A DNA stretch of 64,000 nucleotides from Microbacterium sp. SYP-A9085 (lineage in GTDB: Bacteria; Actinomycetota; Actinomycetes; Actinomycetales; Microbacteriaceae), in contig NZ_WJII01000002.1 in the NCBI RefSeq assembly GCF_009649635.1, positions 124,001 through 188,000 on the forward strand. The letters run 5' to 3'. How positions within the stretch are numbered: position 1 is the stretch's first letter; the number at the start of each line of letters is the position of its first letter. A program made the position numbers and the translations under genes. The notes beneath the pieces are model-generated. The model ran no database searches. It saw nothing but the letters and a program-made list of their open reading frames with translations, and had not been told where the DNA came from. Below, piece after piece: positions 16,757-27,202 of this stretch.

Positions 16757-17511
16757 CAGCCGAACACCCTTCGCTCCAGCACACGCGGATCGTGTCCTGG
16801 GATCACCTCGCAATCGAGGGACTCGATCGTCTTGAAGCTGTCGAAGAAGTCAATGAGATTGATGAACGATCCGCTGGGCAGGTGGTCGACCGTCGCGTCG
16901 CCCTCCCAGTTCTCGTAGCGGTCGATGCAGTCTCCGGCCAGCAGGAAGCGGCCGGCGTCGGTCTCGACGAGCACGCCCTGAGATCCAGGGGTGTGGCCGG
17001 GCAGTGGCACTGCGGTGATTCCGGGGAGGATCTCGACGCGCCCCGTGATGGTCTCGACCCGCCCGAGGACAGAGAGGATGGGGGGTTGCGCGGTCGCCGT
17101 GCGCTGGTAGGCCTTGCGGAAGATCGGCACGGGATCCATCGCGAATGCCAACTCGTCCCTCTGCACGATGAACCGGGCGTTCGGGAAGAGCTCCGGGTTG
17201 CTGCAGTGGTCCCAGTGCAGGTGCGTGTAGATGATCGTGCCCACATCCGCCGGGTCGATTCCGGCGGCGGCGAGCACGCGCAACGGCTCATGTTCCGCGG
17301 GTCTTTCGAACTTCGCGTAACCGTGCTGTTCGCGCACGAACGCAGGATCGGAGGTGCCGGTGTCGACCATGACGACATGGTCGCCACCGGTGATCGCGAA
17401 CATCATCATCGCCAGGTCGAATGTGCGGTCGGCGTTTCGCTGCAAGGTCACCCCCGTCCCGGGGACGCCGCGGACGTACCCCTGCGGGAGCGCCGTGATC
17501 TTCAGACCCAT
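16756..17511 (-). CDS. MBL-fold lactonase-like metallohydrolase
   Basis: 251 residues. The metal-binding motif HxHxDH is intact (YTHLHWDHCSN), with downstream ligands in PLPGHTPGSQG, an Asp in LLAGDCID and a final His in IPGHDP. The short form and the motif order match the N-acyl-homoserine lactonase (AhlD/AttM) group, which opens lactone rings. Here it is co-translated with a CoA-transferase, so it may open a lactone to give the hydroxy acid that is then CoA-activated; quorum quenching is the alternative. It lies between a terminator-like hairpin of the ABC genes and the CoA-transferase. Confidence 0.85.
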   Translation of the reverse strand: MGLKITALPQGYVRGVPGTGVTLQRNADRTFDLAMMMFAITGGDHVVMVDTGTSDPAFVREQHGYAKFERPAEHEPLRVLAAAGIDPADVGTIIYTHLHWDHCSNPELFPNARFIVQRDELAFAMDPVPIFRKAYQRTATAQPPILSVLGRVETITGRVEILPGITAVPLPGHTPGSQGVLVETDAGRFLLAGDCIDRYENWEGDATVDHLPSGSFINLIDFFDSFKTIESLDCEVIPGHDPRVLERRVFG

Positions 17512-17530
17512 GCCGATTCGCCTCTCTTCC

Positions 17531-17547
17531 TGAAACCGCCCGTTTCA
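17531..17547. promoter_or_regulatory. Perfect inverted repeat before the MBL-hydrolase gene
   Basis: TGAAAC-N5-GTTTCA, 20 bases upstream of the MBL start at 17511. The arms are perfect and unlike the GntR-type sites, so it may be an operator for another regulator or part of an mRNA hairpin in the leader. Confidence 0.4.
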
Positions 17548-17554
17548 ACCGTGC

Positions 17555-17590
17555 GCGGTGCCCCCCGCGACCAGGCCGGGGGAGCACCGC
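17555..17590 (-). terminator. Terminator-like hairpin after the ABC importer operon
   Basis: GCGGTGC plus CCCCC pairs with GGGGG-A-GCACCGC around an 11-base loop: 12 base pairs with one bulge. It begins directly after the stop of the substrate-binding protein (17597, minus strand). No U-tract is visible, which is usual at this GC content. Confidence 0.5.
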
Positions 17591-17596
17591 AACGGG

Positions 17597-18643
17597 TCAG
17601 CCCTTCTGCAATGCCTTGCGTATGAGATCGGTGGCGACCACCTTGTCGGCGATCGAGCCGTCGTAGCTCAAGACGTTGGAAAGTGTGCGCCAGACGCTCT
17701 CCGCATTCTTCGCCCAGCCGTCCGGGAAGGACAGGTCGGCCGGATAGACCTCCTTGACGAGGGTGGGCAGCGTATCCGGTTGATAGTCGAGAACCTTCGC
17801 GATGACGGCCGCCTTGTCCTTGTCGGTCTGGTACCCGTCTTGCAGGTAGTTGGCGTACAGGTCGGCAAAGCCGTCGAGGACCTTCTGTGCGAGGGCGGGT
17901 TCATCCTCCAGCAGGGACTTGCCGAAGAAGAGGAACCCCGGAGAAATCCCCTGCGGCCAGACCGCGGACGGACCCTCGATGACGTCGCCATCCTTGAGCA
18001 GCTGCTGACGGACCTTGATGCTCGCCGGAATGCCGGCGAATATGGCGCCCGACGTGAGCGCCGGTCCGACGTCATCCGGCGGAATCTGTGCGAACTGCAG
18101 GTCCTTGGGTGTCATGCCCGCGGGCTCCAGAATGTGGGCGAGGCTGATCATGACATACGAGCCCGCGCCCGTCGAGGTGTAGACCTTCTCGCCACGCCAA
18201 GCGTCGATCGAGTATTCCTTGCCCTTCAGCGCGGCCTTGCTGATGTACCAGTTCGACGGGTTTGAGGATGTGCCTCCGGGCGCCACGATCTGGAGCTTGG
18301 ATCCGCTCCCGATCGCATTGAAGATGCCGGCGCTGACCGGGCCCATGAAGACATCGAGTTTGCCAGTGGCCAGCAGCGGCAGGGCGTCGGGCGCTGACAC
18401 GAGCTGACCCTTGAACTTCAGACCGCGGCCGGCGAACTGGTCCATCCCCGATTCGGCCAACAATGCGGGCAGGACAAAGGGTGCACGCGCGGAGTAGCCG
18501 ATCGTGATCGTGCGCTCTTCCTGGGACGCGCTGGGTTCGCCTTCAGGATTCGACGACGAGCAACCGACCGCGGTCACCGCGAGTGTGGCGGCGGCCAATG
18601 CAGCGACAGCCCTGCGCAGGCTGGTGAAACGCCTTCGGGACAT
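17597..18643 (-). CDS. ABC importer substrate-binding lipoprotein (NitT/TauT, NMT1/THI5-like)
   Basis: About 348 residues. A lipoprotein signal is clear: a basic head, a hydrophobic stretch and the lipobox AVTAVGC with the acylated Cys at residue 28. The mature part has the NMT1/THI5-like pattern of binding proteins for nitrate, taurine, sulfonates, thiamine or riboflavin precursors and small aromatics (TITIGYSARAPFVLPALLAE, LLATGKLDVFMGPVSAGIF). Start 18643 is the codon before the twin-basic head. It is the last gene of the ATPase-permease-binding-protein operon. It presumably captures the substrate of the pathway; the ligand cannot be read from the sequence. Confidence 0.85.
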   Translation of the reverse strand: MSRRRFTSLRRAVAALAAATLAVTAVGCSSSNPEGEPSASQEERTITIGYSARAPFVLPALLAESGMDQFAGRGLKFKGQLVSAPDALPLLATGKLDVFMGPVSAGIFNAIGSGSKLQIVAPGGTSSNPSNWYISKAALKGKEYSIDAWRGEKVYTSTGAGSYVMISLAHILEPAGMTPKDLQFAQIPPDDVGPALTSGAIFAGIPASIKVRQQLLKDGDVIEGPSAVWPQGISPGFLFFGKSLLEDEPALAQKVLDGFADLYANYLQDGYQTDKDKAAVIAKVLDYQPDTLPTLVKEVYPADLSFPDGWAKNAESVWRTLSNVLSYDGSIADKVVATDLIRKALQKG

Positions 18644-18775
18644 TTCTCTCTCTTTCTGTGGTGTCTTGCATCCGACAGCGGACATGCGCGCGCCAGCGGA
18701 TACCAAGGGATGTGCTTCTTCAGCGCCTCGTGGGCGCGTGGACCCCAGCGGCGGGAGCCGCGAAGGACGTTGCCG

Positions 18776-19663
18776 CTATTTCTCGGAGGCGCCGATGCCA
18801 GATGACCAGGGCACGAGCCGCGCGCCGATGGCCCTGACCAGCAACTGGAGCAGGTAGCCCAGCAGCGCGACCGTGACGATGCCGACGTACATCGTGTTGG
18901 CATCGAACAGCGACCATGAGTGCCAGATCCGATAGCCGATGCCGTTGGCGCCCATCAGATACTCGACCATGATGACGATGAGGACGGCCTGGCCGACAGC
19001 GATGCGTAGGGCGACGAAGATCGCCGGCAAGATCGCCGGCAGGACCACGTGGGTGAACGACCGCCAGCCCTTGACACCGAACGCTTCCGCCGCCTCACGG
19101 TACCCGGTGGGAATCGTCAAGACCGCCTCAAGGGTCGAGATCCACGCGATGAAGAAGATCGCCAAGCCGACCAGCAAGTATCCCGGAGTGTCGCCGATGC
19201 CGAAGATGAGCAGCATCAGCGGGAGCAGTGCGATCTTGGGAATCGTATAAAAGGCGCTCAGCGTCGGCTCGACGAGGTAGCGCAGCGTGGAGACCGCCCC
19301 CATCAGGACCCCGACGATGACGCCCGCGAGGAAGCCGGCGAGCGAAGCCGTCCCGATCGTACGGAGCGTGACCGCGACGTCGAGGAACCATTGTCCGCTG
19401 GCGATCATCTGAATCGCGGCGGCGAAGATGCGACTCGGCCCGGGGAAGAATCGCGCATCGATCCAACCGAGCTGCGCGGCGAGTTCCCACACCGCGAGCA
19501 GGACCACCGGTGTCAGCACACCCAGCATGATCTTGCGCCGCCGCCGGCGTCGGCCGTGGCCGACCGGGTCGAGCTCGGCACGGGTCGGGGTGATCCGCCA
19601 GACGCGCGACGTCGAGGTCGTGGCCTCTTCGGTGAGCACTGAGTGCAGAGCCGGGGTCATCAT
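18776..19663 (-). CDS. ABC importer permease (NitT/TauT type)
   Basis: About 295 residues with a basic cytoplasmic head and six or so membrane helices. The cytoplasmic EAA loop that docks the ATPase is present (EAAEAFGVKGWRSFTHVVLP), in the form seen in SsuC/TauC permeases. The ATG at 19663 forms an ATGA overlap with the ATPase stop; a second ATG at 19660 is also possible. GGGAG lies just upstream. A gap of 132 bp separates it from the substrate-binding gene, larger than elsewhere in the operon. Confidence 0.85.
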   Translation of the reverse strand: MMTPALHSVLTEEATTSTSRVWRITPTRAELDPVGHGRRRRRRKIMLGVLTPVVLLAVWELAAQLGWIDARFFPGPSRIFAAAIQMIASGQWFLDVAVTLRTIGTASLAGFLAGVIVGVLMGAVSTLRYLVEPTLSAFYTIPKIALLPLMLLIFGIGDTPGYLLVGLAIFFIAWISTLEAVLTIPTGYREAAEAFGVKGWRSFTHVVLPAILPAIFVALRIAVGQAVLIVIMVEYLMGANGIGYRIWHSWSLFDANTMYVGIVTVALLGYLLQLLVRAIGARLVPWSSGIGASEK

Positions 19664-20451
19664 GCTGCGGCTCCCTTCGGGTCCTCGCCCGTGACCTCGT
19701 GCCTCAGCTGCTCCCATAGTTCCTGCTCCAGAGCGGCGAACTCGCCCGACCCCCGGATGCCCGCGTCGCGCGGACGCCCGAAGGGCACGGTGTAGTCGCC
19801 GATCACGCGCCCGGGACGCCCGGACATCACGACGACGCGGTCGCCGAGGAGAATCGCCTCGTCCAGGTTGTGCGTGATGAAAAGGACTGTGCGACGCATG
19901 TCCTGCCACAGGCTGAGCAGCTCTTCCTGGAGCAGACGGCGCAACTGGGCGTCAAGGGCGGCGAACGGCTCATCCATGAGGAGTATCTCGGACTCGACCA
20001 CCATGGCCCTGGCTATCGCGACTCTCTGCCGCATCCCTCCGGACAGCTGCGAGGGGTAGCTGTCCGCGAACGCGGACAGGCCCAGCTTCGCGAGCCACAG
20101 TTTCACCCGGTCCTCAACCTCCCGCTTGGGAAGCCCCTGAGCTATCAGGCCGAACCGCACGTTCTCTGAGACTGATTTCCACGGAAAGATGCTGTAGTCC
20201 TGGAAGACGACCGCGGACGGACGCACCACGTGCGCCGTCGTGGCCACTTCGACGACACCGCTGCTCGGCCGCTGCAGATCGGCGATGATCCTCAGCAGTG
20301 TCGACTTGCCACACCCCGAAGGGCCGACCATGCAAACGAACTCGTTGTCGCGAATGTCGAGGTCCACGCTCTTGAGCGCTTCCACCTGTTTGCGGCCGGC
20401 GCCGTAGATCTTCCCTACGTCGCGAATCGAGATGCGAGTGTCAACGTCCAT
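19660..20451 (-). CDS. ABC importer ATPase (NitT/TauT type)
   Basis: 263 residues from the ATG at 20451. Walker A GPSGCGKSTLLR, the Q-loop VFQDYSIFPW, signature LSGGMRQRVAIARA, Walker B ILLMDEPFAALD and the switch His in LFITHNLDEA are all intact. The spacing and the FPW after the Q-loop are typical of SsuB/TauB ATPases. The start is placed at 20451 because the frame upstream runs into the promoter and operator at 20528-20571. It is the first gene of the importer operon. Confidence 0.9.
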   Translation of the reverse strand: MDVDTRISIRDVGKIYGAGRKQVEALKSVDLDIRDNEFVCMVGPSGCGKSTLLRIIADLQRPSSGVVEVATTAHVVRPSAVVFQDYSIFPWKSVSENVRFGLIAQGLPKREVEDRVKLWLAKLGLSAFADSYPSQLSGGMRQRVAIARAMVVESEILLMDEPFAALDAQLRRLLQEELLSLWQDMRRTVLFITHNLDEAILLGDRVVVMSGRPGRVIGDYTVPFGRPRDAGIRGSGEFAALEQELWEQLRHEVTGEDPKGAAA

Positions 20452-20527
20452 TGCGGATCCGCTTCCGGCGTTGGCAAGTGCGGTCGAACATCCTTGTCCC
20501 CTGTCGTGGCAGATATCTGTCCGCACG

Positions 20528-20571
20528 ATGCTAGCAAACAAGTCGTATGGTTATCAATACGTCCATACGAC
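20528..20571 (-). promoter_or_regulatory. Operator site C and promoter of the ABC importer operon
   Basis: GTCGTATGG (20542-20550), 12 bases, CCATACGAC (20563-20571): perfect 9-base arms. On the minus strand TTGATA (20557-20552), an 18-base spacer and TAGCAT (20533-20528) give a good promoter whose -35 lies inside the operator. The TTTGCTAGCATC segment is shared with site A. Confidence 0.7.
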
Positions 20572-20583
20572 CAGTGAAGCGGA

Positions 20584-20621
20584 ACGGCCGGCCCGGGAGT
20601 TCACACTCCAGGTCCGGCCGT
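20584..20621 (-). terminator. Terminator hairpin after nrdF
   Basis: A 17-base stem with two mismatched or wobble positions around a TCAC loop (ACGGCCGG...ACTCC opposite ggagt...CCGGCCGT), immediately downstream of the nrdF stop at 20635. It separates the nrd operon from the ABC importer promoter. Confidence 0.65.
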
Positions 20622-20634
20622 CGGGACGGGATGC

Positions 20635-23791
<3,157 letters not shown>

Positions 23792-23810
<19 letters not shown>

Positions 23811-24235
23811 CGTTCCAATCCGTCCCCTACGCGGGCGACGTCCTCGGGCGTGCCGAACACTTCGAGCCGATACAGGTGCGGCACGTGGCACTTGCGGCTG
23901 ATGATCTCTCCGGCGAGGCAGTACGACTCGCCGAAGTTCGTGTTTCCTGCGGAGATGACTCCGCGGATCCACTTCCGGTTGTCCTCGTCGTTGAGGAACC
24001 GGATGACCTGCTTGGGGACCGCTCCCCGCTCCTCGCCGCGCCCCTGGCCTCCCCCGTAGGTGGGGGTCACCAGGACGAACGGCTCGTCCACGTGCAGCGG
24101 CGGCTCCGGGCTGTGCGGCCCGGTGTGCAACGGGATGCGCCGGGCCGGCAGGCCCAGCTTCTCGACGAATCGCGCCGTGTTTCCCGAGATGCTGGAGAAG
24201 TAGACGAGAAGCGGCGCAGCGACCGCGGTGGGCAT
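23792..24235 (-). CDS. nrdI: Flavodoxin-like NrdI
   Basis: 147 residues. Phosphate-loop [13 protein letters not shown] and the TPTYGGGQ and [11 protein letters not shown] segments are diagnostic of NrdI, the flavodoxin that supplies oxidant for building the dimanganese-tyrosyl radical of NrdF. It lies one base after the nrdH stop and overlaps nrdE, so the order nrdH-nrdI-nrdE-nrdF is complete and tightly linked. Confidence 0.95.
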
Positions 24236-24236
24236 G

Positions 24237-24470
24237 TCAGGCCAGTCGGGCGGCGAGCTCGTCGATCTTGTCGGGACGGAAGCCCGACCAGTGGTCCTCG
24301 TCGGTGATCACGACGGGAGCCTGCAGGTAGCCGAGCGCCTTGACCTGCTCGAGGGCCGCGGGGTCCTCGGTGAGGTCGTGCACTTCGTAGGCGATGCCCT
24401 TCGAATCCAGTGCGCGATACGTCGCGTTGCACTGAACGCAAGAAGGCTTCGTGTAGACCGTGATCGCCAT
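24237..24470 (-). CDS. nrdH: Glutaredoxin-like NrdH
   Basis: 77 residues. The redox motif is CVQC (residues 11-14), followed by the NrdH-typical substrate-binding tail with [12 protein letters not shown], which interacts with thioredoxin reductase rather than glutathione. Start 24470 has GGAGAGG upstream; the longer frame to 24644 has no coding pattern. It is the first gene of the operon, so its upstream region is the nrd promoter. Confidence 0.95.
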   Translation of the reverse strand: MAITVYTKPSCVQCNATYRALDSKGIAYEVHDLTEDPAALEQVKALGYLQAPVVITDEDHWSGFRPDKIDELAARLA

Positions 24471-24534
24471 GCCGACCACCTCTCCCCTCATCCGATTCAT
24501 GATCTTTCCCGGCATTCCCCCCGCCGGAGCTCCA

Positions 24535-24550
24535 ATACTACATATGGGGA
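24535..24550. promoter_or_regulatory. Weak NrdR-box candidate
   Basis: ATACTACATATGGGGA matches 11 of 16 positions of the NrdR consensus, including the central CTACATAT against CWATATAT. It overlaps the likely -10 of the nrd promoter. A clear second box at the usual spacing was not found, so this is tentative. Confidence 0.3.
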
Positions 24551-24628
24551 CCGACATCGAGAAGCACCACAAGGGATAGTAGTTACATCCGTGTAGTTTT
24601 CCACCGCCCTCCCCATCTACAACACAGG

Positions 24629-24772
24629 TTGTCCACCGTTTCATCCACAGCCGCGCGGCGTGTCGCGCCCTCCGCGAACGGCGGTTTCCTGCGGCTTGCG
24701 ATCCTCGTCGGCACGACTGTCCACAGCCGGGACGCTACGGGCGGGTTCCGACATCCGATCCGCTGTGGACAA
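24629..24772. promoter_or_regulatory. Cluster of four DnaA-box-like 9-mers upstream of nrdH
   Basis: TTGTCCACC (24629-24637, one mismatch to TTGTCCACA), TCATCCACA (24641-24649, one mismatch to TTATCCACA), CTGTCCACA (24717-24725, one mismatch) and TGTGGACAA (24764-24772, a perfect TTGTCCACA on the minus strand). Four in 144 bp is far denser than anywhere else in the window. Confidence 0.6.
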
Positions 24773-24822
24773 CCGCTGTCGGCGTGTCGCGGCGTGTCTC
24801 GCCCGGTCGGTAACGTTGACCC

Positions 24823-26031
24823 GTGGCGGGATACCGGGATCTTCTGCGCACGCCGGGTGTCGGGCGCATCATCGCCGCGCAGCTGACGGCGCGGTTCCCG
24901 TCGGGCATGACGAGCCTCGCGATCCTCCTGCACGTCGAGCACATCACCGGCCAGTACGCCGCGGCGGGGCTGGTTCTGGCGGCCGCGTCGATCGGCCAGG
25001 CCGCGGCCGGGCCGGTTACCAGCCGCTGGATGGGCAGCTGGGGCATGCGCCGGGTGCTCACCCTCACGATGCTGGTGTGCGCGGCGGCTCTGGCGTGCAT
25101 GGCGTTTCTCGTGATGCCGCTGGGCGCGTACATGGTCCTCGGCCTGCTCGCGGGCCTGTCCACGCCGCCCGTGCAGGCGGCGGTGCGCACCATCTACCCC
25201 AAGATGGTCAACTCGCGGCAGCTCACGCCGCTGTTCTCCCTGGACGCCTCGCTGCAGGAGATCATCTGGATTCTGGCGCCGGTGGTCGTCACTTTCGTGT
25301 CCACCCAGATCAGCACCGTCGTGGGCCTCGCCCTCATCGTGGTGATCCTGCTGGGCGGCGGGACGTGGTTCATCCTGTCCCCCGAGCTCGGCCGGGTGCG
25401 CATCCCGCGCAGCCGCCGCCGGCTCGGCAGAGTCCTGGCCCGCCCGCCCGTGCTGCTGGCCACGGTCACCGGGCTCCTGCTGATCGGCGCGTGCGCCGCG
25501 GTCGAGGCCGGCGTCGTGGCGACGTTCAGCGACGGCGGCGTGGAGGCGGGCCTCGTGCTCGCGGTGTTCTCGCTGGGAAGCCTGGGCGGTGGCCTGGTCT
25601 CCGGCACCATCCGCATCGGCCGCTGGGCGATGGCGCGCCGGATGGCCATCGTCTTCGTCGGGCTGGCGGTGACCACAGTGTCGCTGGATGTCTGGTGGAT
25701 CGGCGGATCGCTGATAGTGGCGGGGATCGGCGTGGCCCCCGCGTTCGCGGTGATCTCGGCGATGACGACGGCGAGCGTGAAGTTCAGCGACACCGCCGAG
25801 GCGTTCGGGTGGGTCAACACCGGCCAGCTGATCGGCGCCGCGGCCGGTTCCGCCGTCGCCGGCTTCCTCATCGACGGGTACGGGCCGGGCGGCGCCTACT
25901 GGACCGCCGTCGCGTTCGCGGCGGCCGGGGTCGCCGTGTCGGTGCTTTTCGTGCGCGGGTTCCCCGATCTGCGGTTCCGGGATCCGAGCCCGCTGCCGGA
26001 CACCGAGCCGGTGCATACTATTACGTCCTGA
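24823..26031 (+). CDS. MFS transporter
   Basis: 402 residues with twelve hydrophobic segments. The layout is a major-facilitator protein with a central basic loop (RIPRSRRRLGRVLARPP). Substrate unknown; similar proteins are common exporters in actinobacteria. The GTG at 24823 is the first codon giving a normal MFS head (MAGYRDLLRTPGVGRI). It is divergent from nrdHIEF across the region with the DnaA boxes. Confidence 0.8.
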   Translation: MAGYRDLLRTPGVGRIIAAQLTARFPSGMTSLAILLHVEHITGQYAAAGLVLAAASIGQAAAGPVTSRWMGSWGMRRVLTLTMLVCAAALACMAFLVMPLGAYMVLGLLAGLSTPPVQAAVRTIYPKMVNSRQLTPLFSLDASLQEIIWILAPVVVTFVSTQISTVVGLALIVVILLGGGTWFILSPELGRVRIPRSRRRLGRVLARPPVLLATVTGLLLIGACAAVEAGVVATFSDGGVEAGLVLAVFSLGSLGGGLVSGTIRIGRWAMARRMAIVFVGLAVTTVSLDVWWIGGSLIVAGIGVAPAFAVISAMTTASVKFSDTAEAFGWVNTGQLIGAAAGSAVAGFLIDGYGPGGAYWTAVAFAAAGVAVSVLFVRGFPDLRFRDPSPLPDTEPVHTITS

Positions 26032-26051
26032 GGACGACAGTGAGGATGACG

Positions 26052-26468
26052 ATGGCCGACAAACCGACTCTGCCCAGTGAAGTCTCAGCGCGCGTGGGCT
26101 TCTTCGACCATTTCGCGGAGGGCGCCTCGCACGTCGCCAGCCGCGCCTGGTTCTTCTGCTTCTGCGTGCTGCTGGTGGTGGTGTGGGCGCCGTCGATCCT
26201 CTTGCTGAAGAGCATCGACACCTGGCAGCTGATCATCAACACGGCGACGACCATCATCACGTTCCTGATGGTGGCGCTGCTGCAGAACAGCCAGACCCGC
26301 TCCGATCAGGCGGTGCAGCACAAGCTGAACGCGATAGCGGATGCCCTGAGCGACCTGATGGCGGACCAGTACCCGAAGGATGCGCGCGAGCTGCGCGCGG
26401 CCGTGGGGCTGGAGGAACGCGAGAGCACGAGCAACAACGTCGCCCACGAGGACGGCGCGGGGTCGTGA
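26052..26468 (+). CDS. Low-affinity iron permease family protein
   Basis: 138 residues. Two adjacent membrane helices (AWFFCFCVLLVVVWAPS and a second ending ITFLMVALLQNSQTRSD) followed by a soluble helix match the low-affinity iron permease family. Despite the name, most bacterial members have no demonstrated transport role. Start 26052 is chosen because GAGG lies 6 bases upstream; an ATG at 26046 would place that site on the start itself. It follows the MFS gene by 20 bp and may be co-transcribed. Confidence 0.75.
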   Translation: MADKPTLPSEVSARVGFFDHFAEGASHVASRAWFFCFCVLLVVVWAPSILLLKSIDTWQLIINTATTIITFLMVALLQNSQTRSDQAVQHKLNAIADALSDLMADQYPKDARELRAAVGLEERESTSNNVAHEDGAGS

Positions 26469-26478
26469 CCGGGCTCGG

Positions 26479-26886
26479 TCACTGGGCGACGCGGCGCAGC
26501 AGCGCCAGCAGTGCGAGCGCGTAGGCATCCGACGGCTCGGGATGCTCGAAGCTCGCGGGCTGTCCGCCGATCTCGACATCCACCGCGAAGGCATCGGGAA
26601 GGCGCCGCAGCGCCCGGAACGTACCCCGCAGCAGGCCCCGCAGCTGCTCCTCGCTCGGCAGCCACAGCGCATCCTCCTGCGCGACCGAGTCCAGCGCCCA
26701 CTCGGTCGTGCCGTTGAACGCGAGGATGCTGCCGGTCGGATAGGTCCGCGACTCTATCGTCATGTCGCTGACCGTGAACACGTCGGCCTCGAACTCCGGC
26801 TCGTCCAGCTGGAACCGGTCGCCGGAGCGGGGATGCCACACGAGACCGGCGGCACGCAGCTCGCGGGCGAGGTCGGTCGAGATCAT
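26479..26886 (-). CDS. Uncharacterised actinobacterial protein
   Basis: 135 residues, soluble, acidic, without a clear motif (MISTDLARELRAAGLVWHP, then FTVSDMTIESRTYPTGSILAF). I do not recognise a function; homologues in related genomes are often given unreliable names. The ATG at 26886 overlaps the stop of the CsoR/RcnR-type regulator by four bases, so the two are translated together. It may therefore be linked to whatever that regulator controls. Confidence 0.6.
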   Translation of the reverse strand: MISTDLARELRAAGLVWHPRSGDRFQLDEPEFEADVFTVSDMTIESRTYPTGSILAFNGTTEWALDSVAQEDALWLPSEEQLRGLLRGTFRALRRLPDAFAVDVEIGGQPASFEHPEPSDAYALALLALLRRVAQ

Positions 26887-27155
26887 CGGTTCCCGACGTC
26901 GTACACCTTGAGCACCTCGGCGACGGCCCGCTCGGTGGCCTGGCCGCCCTGCTCGAACATGTCGGCCACGTGCGTGCGCAGGTGGTTCTCCAGCAGCAGC
27001 TTGTCCAGCGACGCCAGCGCCTTCTGGATGGCACGGGACTGCCCGATGATGTCCATGCAGTAGTCCTCGCTCTCGATCATCCTGGCCAGTCCCCGCAGCT
27101 GCCCCTCCAGGATCGCGGTGCGGTGCAGCGCGCGCTTCTTGATGTCGTCGATCAC
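26883..27155 (-). CDS. CsoR/RcnR/FrmR-family regulator
   Basis: 90 residues, all-helical. The family core is clear (HRTAILEGQLRGLARMIESEDYC and AIQKALASLDKLLLENHLRTHV). The metal positions read Cys33, His58 and His62: Cys-His-His, where copper-sensing CsoR has Cys-His-Cys. That resembles the Cys35-His60-His64 of RcnR, but the N-terminal His of RcnR is missing. The ligand could be nickel, cobalt or formaldehyde rather than copper. No transporter gene adjoins it; it is coupled to the small protein at 26479-26886. Confidence 0.85.
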   Translation of the reverse strand: MIDDIKKRALHRTAILEGQLRGLARMIESEDYCMDIIGQSRAIQKALASLDKLLLENHLRTHVADMFEQGGQATERAVAEVLKVYDVGNR

Positions 27156-27202
27156 GCCGCAAGGGTACCCGTCCCGGGCCCTGCGGGTGCGAGGATGGCC
27201 AG

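Larger units (their letters stand above)
24471..24822. other. 352-bp divergent intergenic region (nrdHIEF / MFS)
   Basis: No gene here. It holds a possible NrdR box (24535-24550), a possible nrd -10 TAGTAT on the minus strand (24540-24535), and four DnaA-box-like sequences between 24629 and 24772. The half next to nrdH is AT-richer than the rest of the window. Confidence 0.7.
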
